A DNA stretch of 64,000 bases from Plenodomus lindquistii (taxonomy: Eukaryota > Ascomycota > Dothideomycetes > Pleosporales > Leptosphaeriaceae), in NCBI GenBank assembly GCA_025504975.1, contig JANUWI010000016.1:930001-994000 (forward strand), written 5' to 3'. This document shows, piece after piece, positions 56,579-64,000 of the stretch. Made by a program: the position numbers and the translations under genes. The notes under the pieces were generated by a model that made no database searches, was not told where the DNA came from, and saw only the letters and a program-made list of their open reading frames with translations. Positions within the stretch are counted from its first letter, which is position 1. Each line of letters opens with the position of its first letter.

Positions 56579-57772
56579 TTAGTAGCTGTTGTATTCAGAT
56601 ATATGTTGGGATACATAGTTGCCGCCAGTGGGGGTGGGAGCCTTAGCCGTGCTGGAGGCATTTGGGTGAGGGGGAACAGCGACGGAGGATTTGGGGACGG
56701 AAGAAGAGGCACTGTTCTCAGGGTAATGGGCGGAAGGGCTCGGAGCCGGGTACCCCTTAGATGCAGAGGGAGTGGGCTTGCCGTTGGGAGGGGCAGGAGT
56801 GTACTGGGGAATATCAACGGCGTAGGTCTCGGTGACAGTCTCGGGCTTTCCTCCCTCAGTTTTGGTGAGGGTGACGGTCGTGTAAATACCACCGGTAGGG
56901 GCAGGAGGCGCAGGCGTGTGCTGTGGAACACCCACCGGGTGAGTCTCCGTGACGTAGACCGTGACGGTTACAGGCACCGGGTAATAGTCGCCAGATGGAG
57001 GGGGAGAAGGCTTGTCTCCAGATGGAGGGGGAGAAGGCTTGTCGCCGGTCGGGGGAGAGGAGGCGGTAGGATAAGAGGGCACACTCTTGCTGACGGAGGG
57101 AGCGTTGTGGGGATAATCAGGAACGTCCTTGCTGACAGAAGGGACAGCATGAGGGTAGACAGGCACAGAAACGCTAGGAGTGGGCTGGCTAGGCTGTTCA
57201 GAACTCTTGTGGCACCCACCCTTGCAGGCCGTAACAGTAACCACGGAAGTCGTCAGGGTAGTCACGACCTGGGTGCCTTGAGTAGTCGTGTAAGGGCAGA
57301 TTGTCGTGGTCTCGAAAGTGGTATACTCGGTGGTAGAAGGGACCGCAGAGCTAAAGTACAAAGGAGTTCCGACGCTGACAAACTGTTCTGGGTAAGAAGG
57401 TGTCTTGCTCTCAACAGGATAGTCGCCCTTCGAGGAAGGAGTTGGGCCCTGGTGAACGTAAGACGACGCTGGATAGTCGGGAACCTTTGACGACGCTGGG
57501 TAATCGGGATACCCCTTGGATGCTGGGTAATCAGGAACCTTGGACGATGCTGAGTGGTCGGGGACCTTTGACGATGCCGGGTAACCAGGGACTTTTGACG
57601 ATGCTGGGTAGTCGGGATATCCCTTGGATGCCGGGTAATCGGGAACCTTTGAGGACGCCGGATACTGGACAGTCGAAGATGGGGCTGGTGGTGGAGCTTC
57701 ACCGTAGCCGTAGCCGTAATCGGTGGCGGAGACAGCGCCAATGATGGCAGCAGCAACGATAGAGTAACGCAT
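56579..57772 (-). CDS. Secreted Pro/Ser/Tyr-rich tandem-repeat protein, probably cell-wall associated
   Basis: A single exon of 397 residues. The signal peptide is MRYSIVAAAIIGAVSA. Residues 36-105 are tandem copies of YPASSKVPD and YPASKGYPD, about eight in all. A Thr-rich central segment has ICPYTTTQGTQVVTTLTTSVVTVTACKGGC, and later blocks repeat PSVSK-VPxYP, two copies of GDKPSPPPS, and paired VTVTVYVTETxPVGVPQHTPAPP and YTTVTLTKTEGGKPETVTETYAVDIPQYTPAPP units. Such compositions are common in fungal wall or hyphal sheath proteins and would be heavily O-glycosylated. No GPI signal is evident. Function unknown. Confidence 0.82.
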   Translation of the reverse strand: MRYSIVAAAIIGAVSATDYGYGYGEAPPPAPSSTVQYPASSKVPDYPASKGYPDYPASSKVPGYPASSKVPDHSASSKVPDYPASKGYPDYPASSKVPDYPASSYVHQGPTPSSKGDYPVESKTPSYPEQFVSVGTPLYFSSAVPSTTEYTTFETTTICPYTTTQGTQVVTTLTTSVVTVTACKGGCHKSSEQPSQPTPSVSVPVYPHAVPSVSKDVPDYPHNAPSVSKSVPSYPTASSPPTGDKPSPPPSGDKPSPPPSGDYYPVPVTVTVYVTETHPVGVPQHTPAPPAPTGGIYTTVTLTKTEGGKPETVTETYAVDIPQYTPAPPNGKPTPSASKGYPAPSPSAHYPENSASSSVPKSSVAVPPHPNASSTAKAPTPTGGNYVSQHISEYNSY

Positions 57773-60341
57773 TTTTGCTGATTTGAAAGTTTCAGAGGAT
57801 CTTATTAAGGTAGTAGTGGAAGCGAGGGTAAGCTAGAAAAAAACAGAAAGAGATGAGCGAGTGTAGGCAGTGAAGGCACTGTTTAGTGAGTTGATGAAAC
57901 AACTGCAACAGGAGGGGTGAAGTCGATTATATACCTCGCCTGGTCTCAGAGACTCAGGAGGTCGTGAATATAGGTATTGACGTCGTTGCTCGTAAACGCT
58001 CGGTCCTTTACGAAGTAGCATCTGTTCAGGGGTGGGCCGCTACCAAAAATACGATGCTCCATTTGTTTTGGCAATAGAACGCGGCCGTTGGATCGCTCCG
58101 ATGTCGATCTTAACAGTGTTGGGCAAGGCAGTGATCAACAACAAGGGGGAAAAGGTGCACTTACACAGTACTATGTACGTACACATGTACATAAGATCGG
58201 GGACCGAGCTTCTCGTGTGAACGACCCAATGTCTATGCTGACGCCTCGCGAGAATTGCCTAATAGACGTGCTTTCTGGAGATCTGCCGTTATTGATTGAC
58301 GCTATGAGCTGGCGTACAAAAGCGTTGGCTCCACTCGACGCCGTTCCCGTTCAGGGTCAGCCATGATGACGGTCGTTTCGCAAAACCCTTCTCTGTCGAA
58401 CTTGATTGGAACCATGCAACTTCAGATCCTTGTCGCCGTGTTTTGGACAGCTTCTATAGCTTGATATGACGGAAGTTTGCTGTTGCGATCAATGGATGAA
58501 CTTGATGTGAAACATATGCGACGGTAGATGGACCTCGTATCCCAATACTGCGAGGGTTATCCATACAATTTGCATTTGCATAGCAGACCAGACCGTAGGA
58601 TGGATTCCCCCTTAAAGCTCAAGCAGAGACGTTAATGTTGAATTGATCTCGGAGCTCCGGCCAGTATTGCAATAGTTTGCTGCTCGCATCGATAGCGACG
58701 CATGTTCCAAGTAAGACTTATTTGCGCTATGTTGTCCAAAATGCCAACCGATGCACCACAGGATGGTTCTTGGACTTTGGCATTGGCACGGCTGGGAAAA
58801 TTGGCAGCTAGCGGGACGTCTGTAGCTCGATGCACTCGTGAATCCTGCATCTTTAGTCGTGAGAGCGGTTGGACAAACAAGCCGGGACAACTCGCACATT
58901 CGCCGAGCTTGATGCATACTTACTACTAGATTACGAGCCATAGACTAAGAGTTCCACATGTCGTTGCTAAATAAGGTCGGGCCTGACGTTGCAGCGGTTG
59001 GGACGTGCTGCACGATGCGGAGATCGAGCTGTGGAGTGGAGCTTGGTGGTTGAGGCGGAGTTCCGGAGTTTCCGTGGATGCAGGCCGCCTCCCCTAGCAG
59101 ATCATCTTGTGGCTAGTTAGTAGACTACCACATTTGTCATCCAATAGGAGGCTGACTTGAGATCTACACTTGCACTCTCATTTCGCAACTTAAAGTAATA
59201 CGTCGTGTCCTTACCTGTCCTATTTTCCAAAAGAATCCGTCGGACCTCGCAGCCTCTGTATTGCGAAGTCAATTTGAACACAGGGTGCACTTCAAGGCTT
59301 CTCAAGTCCTTGATAAAACCCAGCCACAAAGATCCAACCGGCCGTTTTCGAGGCAAGCTAAACTTAGCAGCGGACACCTTACATAAGTCCTCCCAAAAGG
59401 GGCTATGTTTGTGATCCCCCTGATTGCGAGCCGGGTTCCTGGCCGTAGGGCAGACCCACTTGCGGGGCGACGATCATTTCGACCGCATGGCAGGACGATG
59501 ATACTTCGTTTGGCAGAACAAGAGATGAATATACACATTTGTAAAACCAGTAATCGCTTGACATCAAGTGCAAACGAGAGAAGTTGGCATTGTGACAGCT
59601 GCCTCGTCAAGACACGCTGCTTCACTTCGAGATGCGGTCATCGACGGGCTCAGACTAGATCAAATACGAACAGCATAATTCCTCAACAAACACGAATTGC
59701 GCGTCGGGCCCATCGCGGAGCCTGCGCCCAGATTGATCGACATCCTAGGTGCTGCGCGTTCCCGGCCGGAGCTCCCTACGCTCCAATTCATATTTGCTGC
59801 GATATTTGTTCTTACACAAGGCCATGCACCCTGCTCGAACATGATGAAGACAGCAAACGACATCCAACATAACGTCAGACCACTCGAAGACTTTCCCGAC
59901 CTTTTCTTCCCGATTAATCTTCACTACGGTCAAATGACAGGCTCTTCGCCATAATGTTCGCTGGGGCGAGGCGTTATTACTCAATGCTAGCAAGAGCAAT
60001 GTAAAGGCCCCCAAAAGCGTAAGGAACATAGCGTGCGAAGCCTGGAAGCTACATGATATAAGCACCAAGTCCGTGGCCTCCACACCGCTGTCTTTTCACT
60101 CACTATCGGATATTTCTTGTCATACTTCAATCTTCGTCAAAGTACTTTCTCCTATGGCGGCTTCAACCCTGACCTGAAGTTGGAGGTCCTGGCTGTCTTG
60201 AAGAAATTATTGGTGCTGTAGATTTTTGCCTTACGGCGCTCGGCCGGTGGTTGATTGACCTTCGATTGATGTTCAACCAACGCTTCATTGACGCTCGATT
60301 ATGCTACTCCAGCGCCACAATCGCTGATATAGATCCTAGTC
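57773..60341. other. Gene-poor interval of 2.6 kb
   Basis: Short frames exist on both strands, for instance at 59.1-59.4 kb minus, but none has a proper start and family resemblance. No repeat, tRNA or transposon end is recognised. Confidence 0.45.
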
Positions 60342-60900
60342 ATGAAGTTCGCTACTTTCCTCTCCACTTTCGCGCTCCAGCTTCTGCCGGTGGTCGCTGC
60401 CATTCATTCACCCGCTATCGACAATGTTCTCGGACTTCAACCTTAATTCCACAATCACTCCTGCTGCCCACATCAGGGATTGCGGGCCCCTGGCGTCATG
60501 CCAACTGCCGGTGGTGTAGACACTTTTGCTACCGCCGCTGCCTTCACATCTCCGTTCTTCATCCGCAATAGATGCCCAGGCTTCGCGTTCAATCGTATCG
60601 AGGACAGTAGCTATCTCTTTTGGTCAGTTATTGATTATAAGAAGTACCATAGCGGTGGAAAGAGCGGGATCTCCTTCGCTGCGACAACCGGGCATTCTTG
60701 GATTGGCGATGGCGACCATCGCGGTGCGACTGGTATGAGGGGTTGTCCGCTCGTTGTATCTGGTCTACACCAAAGCCAGCATATGATTGTTGGAAGTCGC
60801 GGAGGCTTACCAGCGACCTTGCTGCCCCACCTGCAGCTTGGCAAATCGTTTGATTCGGCGAGCTTTTGTTGGCGAGAAGAAGGGAGTATACATACTATGA
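60342..60900 (+). pseudogene. Decayed secreted-protein gene with intact signal peptide
   Basis: ATG 60342 opens a classical signal peptide, MKFATFLSTFALQLLPVVAA, followed by IHSPAIDNVLGLQP and a stop. Coding texture continues in shifted frames: NSTITPAAHIRDCGPLASC in one, then TFATAAAFTSPFFIRNRC and SSYLFWSVIDYKKYHSGGKSGISF in the original one. The pattern of an IxSPA start after cleavage is that of a class of small secreted fungal proteins of the Nis1-like kind, but this link is speculative. At least two lesions would be needed, so it is called a pseudogene. Confidence 0.4.
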
Positions 60901-61051
60901 GGTTGTGCCCCCTTGTGCGTTCCCCTGAACCCTCCATGTTCTTGCAACTAGTTCCTTTCAAAACAGGCTTACACGTAGCTACAACATGGACGACCTGGAG
61001 TTCACTGTCCGAATGCTCCCGCGCCTTTTCGCATGGCTTGCGTGACTTCAA
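60901..61051 (-). pseudogene. Duplicate relic of a CCCH-like finger
   Basis: The minus strand encodes CEKAREHSDSELQVVHVV, ATCKPVLKGTSCKNMEGSGE and RTRGHN, aligning with CTKARVHTDGEFEWIHVL, CTCKAVLSGKTCTSMAATGT and CWRGHN of the neighbouring locus at 61445-61597. The third Cys of the finger is Arg here. It may be a downstream repeat unit of the same gene or a decayed copy. Confidence 0.55.
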
Positions 61052-61444
61052 CCAATCATCCGCTGGTCACGCCGTCAATGAGATCCGCCAGTCAGAGAAT
61101 CCCACATACCGCTCCCGTCGAGAACATCGGCACCGTCGCTTTGACCGCCCCCAAACACTGTCAAGGTCTGCTAGAAGGTCTCGTTCACCGAGGCGTCAGA
61201 GTACGGCGTTCGACCGATCTTTAGCAGGTAGTCACATTTGAATGGCTATGCATGCAGAGAGCATCCCTGCCACTATCCGTACCACAATCGTTACACGTTC
61301 AACTATGTAAGTACGCACCAATACGTCCACAACATGGTTTTGACTGTACCAGGGCGGAGAAAGCGAATTATTCGGCCCGTGCGCTGCGATACGTGTTTGC
61401 TGACATAGTGAGCAAATGTTGATAATGAGGAACAAGACACTTAC

Positions 61445-63045
61445 CGGATAGTTGTGGCCGCGCCAACATGTTCCTGTAGCTGCCATGCTAGTACAGGTTT
61501 TTCCGCTCAAGACCGCTTTGCAGGTACACAGGACGTGAATCCATTCGAACTCACCGTCGGTATGCACGCGCGCTTTTGTGCAATCGCCCTGGTACAATTA
61601 GATCCTTTCTGCGGCGACAGTGGTGCATACTTACCCGTAGGAACGCTACACAGACATGGTACTTGAAGCGGCAGCAGCGGTCTTTGCATTCGCCGCCGTT
61701 CAAGTTCGCTGGGCAGACTGCGGGCATGATGGTGGGCAACAATAGTTGTCCAATCTCGTCGCCCCATTGAGCTGTGACCCACTCCTCTGCTGGGTCTCCA
61801 TGCGTGGTGGCCATTGGAGACTCGTCTGCGGCGACGTCGTCGATATCCATGGGATCGTAAGTCCATATCGTCTGCTTCGTCAACTGCTGCTCCTTGTGTA
61901 TGTGTCTCTGGGACGATCTGTGGGGTGGTGGCGGTGGCGTCATCGGACACGTGAATACACGCATGCGAATCAACCTCCCCAGTCTTGTCAGGTTCGGACA
62001 CATCAATAGATGCATCCGCGAAACCACTGTGCTCAGCGACCCTGGCTGCTTTGTTTTTCATTAACATTGCTTTTAGTTCGCGGTACTTGCAGCAACGAGC
62101 TAGCTTGAGCTGCTTGATCAACCTGACAAAATCAGGGTCCATAGGATCATGACGCCATGCCCGAATCTGGGGGTTAGTCTTGATACTAAAGTCGTAAGGG
62201 ACAGTGCCATCTTCTGTAAGGTGCTGTAAAAGCGGCGCGATGTTTAAAGCCGCGCGTGCCGTGTGATAGCCGGTAGCTGATGTGATCTTCTTTTGGCCAT
62301 GTGCCAGGAATAGGACCGGCAAAGACATCGCTACAGGTATAGCATGATCAGTACGAGCTGAATATTATCAGAGGGTGGGTGGCATCAACCTACAGCAAAA
62401 CTTCGCGGATCTTGCCCCCGTGGAGCACGCGAGTTGCTGAGAATTTGCTGGGCGTGTTGGGTACGCGGTAGTCGTTGATGTAGCCCTTTAGCCCCTTGGT
62501 CATCCAATAATGGCAGTCGAAAAACTCACCCCATCGACAGATCGGAACGTTCTCAACGTCCTTAGAAGAGAGGATTGTAAGACCCACCTCGCGGGGCAAG
62601 GACCCAGGGCCCCCTTCGAAGTCTATACTTACCAGGCGCCATGGCTGGGGGAAGACCCTTGGTGCAGGCTCGCTGGTGTCGAGCTCGTCGTCGTCATCGT
62701 CGTCGTCATTGTCGTTGAAGGGCCATAACTCGACGCCATTGAGGAGGGCCCTGACCGTCCAAAAGGCATCATGGACGGATGTGTGCGCGCCGACGAAAAT
62801 TCCTTGTTTGAATCTGCCGACACTGGTGTTCTTGCTTATGACAACTCCTCACTCCACTGCTCGCTGTAGCGGGGGGACCTTCGGGTCGGTCGAGCTTGTG
62901 CCAAGTACTGCCACTCGTCGTCGCCTATCGTCACACACTTGTATACAAGCAGGCAGATCTTCTGGAGCGTTCTGGCTGGTGTCGGTGGAGCCAAAGAGAC
63001 ATGCCAGTACTGAGTAGTCGGTCTCGACGTCCAGGACGTAGTTGA
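61445..63045 (-). pseudogene. Broken locus: RNase H-like (Gfd2/YDR514C-type) nuclease fold plus CCCH-like fingers
   Basis: On the minus strand, 62390-62830 encodes FVGAHTSVHDAFWTVRALLNG, an Asp run, then WRLVSIDFEGGPGSLPREVGLTIL, the D-x-E strand and EVGL motif of DEDD-type RNase H-like folds. From ATG 62326-62328, SLPVLFLAHGQKK matches a later VGH-type motif of the same fold. Further on, CPANLNGGECKDRCCRFKYH and, after a 48-bp intron, CKAVLSGKTCTSMAATGTCWRGH give Cys/His clusters like CCCH fingers. The pieces do not join in one frame: a stop lies at 62849-62851 and no splice restores phase between 62390 and 62328. Either a pseudogene or a gene with unresolved introns. Confidence 0.5.
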
Positions 63046-63616
63046 ATGGATTTTATATGCAGTACAAGTAGCTATAGGGTTGCATTTTGTATATACCCCA
63101 GGTGAGATGGAAGATAGATTCCATGTACGAGAGGAATGTGCAGCTTCTAGTAGGCAGGGTGTTTGCTATATACGAAGGAGTGTGCACTGTGATTGCAGCA
63201 AGCAAGCACTCATGTGGTTTGTTTGTGAGATGGAAGCTGCTAGATACTAACATCTTAAGGAGATTGTCGGCTATATCTGTAATGGACTCAGCGGGATATG
63301 TCATGTCCAAGTCCATGCATTTCAAACGTTCCGTGTCTTTAGTTGAAGTTCTATGCACAAGTATAACAGGGACGAGGGCGGCATGTCGAATACAAGCGGG
63401 GAGATGACTTTGCTGTTCTGAGCTGGTAGCATGCTATCTTGATGGTGCGTGAAGTATACAAAGACAATTCCAGGGCTTTGCGCAGAGCTCTTGATGAGAT
63501 GTGTTGCTGAACCTACTGTGAATCTGTCTACAGTGCGTATCGACACAGCCCTCTAACGAGCTCAAGTTTTCCACCGCCCAAACATAACCCGTTCCTTGTC
63601 TAACCCAGTCCACCGT
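63046..63616. other. Gene-free interval
   Basis: Short frames only; no feature is recognised. Confidence 0.45.
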
Positions 63617-64000
63617 TCAAAGGCCGAGATCTTCAGCACTGAATAGCAGTGCTGCAGTCGTGCAACCCTCTACAATGACGTCTCCTTGCCTGCGCTTCCT
63701 CCCTGACGTCTGCAAGTGTGTGCGGATGATGGGTACATCATGCCATGTGCCCCACTGCTCAGCATTGTCAAAGCCCAGCGCCATGTGCAGACTACGAATC
63801 CCGGTATAGGCATCCTTCTGGTGTGTCGGCAACTTCTTACACGACTGACGAATGCTCAGTTCGCTCGTGTAAACTGCTTGCGCAGCGTTCAGTGACTTGA
63901 CAGAGATGACGTGCTCGCAGAGGATATGACAGACCCATGCCAGGTAGTTCCGGACCTTGTTTGGGTAACGGGACGTAGTGCCGGCAGCCTTGTCAGCATC
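63617..64000 (-). CDS. C-terminal part of a second member of the four-exon unknown family, cut by the window end
   Basis: An open frame enters from the right edge and ends at the stop 63617-63619; 127 residues are visible. MALGFDNAEQWGTWHDVPIIR and SGRKRRQGD match MGFDEDIDCWGTWHDVPIIR and GGRKRKAET of the gene at 54162, and both end in a Leu-Gly-Leu after an acidic stretch. VYTSELSIRQS aligns with VFSSDIQVRNS upstream. The gene continues beyond the window. Function unknown. Confidence 0.72.
   Translation of the reverse strand, partial: DADKAAGTTSRYPNKVRNYLAWVCHILCEHVISVKSLNAAQAVYTSELSIRQSCKKLPTHQKDAYTGIRSLHMALGFDNAEQWGTWHDVPIIRTHLQTSGRKRRQGDVIVEGCTTAALLFSAEDLGL

Noticed and set aside
56603..57490. 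A 295-codon plus-strand Gly/Arg-rich frame
   Set aside because: It is the antisense of the repeat-rich secreted protein.
59117..59377. An 86-codon minus-strand frame with protein-like composition
   Set aside because: It has no ATG at its start, no recognised motif and no splice partner.

Overview
This window reads as chromosomal DNA from a filamentous ascomycete, most likely a Dothideomycete of the Pleosporales type (inference). Genes carry short GT-AG introns of about 45-120 bp, two genes appear to use GC-AG introns, gene density is moderate, and a transposon shows the TA-rich, stop-riddled decay expected of repeat-induced point mutation (RIP). No operons, CRISPR arrays, tRNA or rRNA genes were seen. 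Exon structures were worked out by hand from splice signals, reading phase and family knowledge.

Layout. 1-591: open end of an unrecognised gene and flank. 592-5982: one complete hAT DNA transposon (8-bp target duplication, 10-bp terminal inverted repeats) whose transposase is readable in a single frame but full of stops. 6.2-12.7 kb: small metabolic genes (FAD/BBE oxidoreductase, ketopantoate-reductase-like enzyme, small mitochondrial membrane protein, two divergent NTF2/SnoaL-fold genes, one frameshifted). 13.9-25.0 kb: a Tyr/Ser phosphatase, a low-complexity conserved protein, OHCU decarboxylase (urate breakdown) and a 1138-residue ADF-H protein. 26.9-31.3 kb: a cluster of a lineage-restricted LPxELR family with two gene models and a relic; a third model lies at 43.9 kb. 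33.2-43.1 kb: housekeeping block with a C2H2 factor (five exons), prohibitin 1, an eIF4E-family protein, a NOPCHAP1/DUF4598 protein and a DUF1264 protein. 45.8-52.9 kb: Na+/Ca2+ exchanger, an HTH protein resembling transposase N-termini, a methionine aminopeptidase 2 with two frameshifts, and a secreted GH18 chitinase. 54-64 kb: accessory terrain with an unrecognised four-exon gene family (one intact model, one relic, one copy running off the window), a secreted tandem-repeat wall protein, a decayed secreted-protein gene, and a decayed locus joining an RNase H-like DEDD nuclease fold to unusual CCCH-like fingers.

The genes do not form one pathway. The pattern is a conserved housekeeping core (33-47 kb) flanked by accessory zones where small gene families duplicate and decay. 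The best candidates for something undescribed are the four-exon family at 54-56 and 63.6 kb, the LPxELR family, the nuclease/CCCH locus, and the three-block subterminal repeat architecture of the hAT element.
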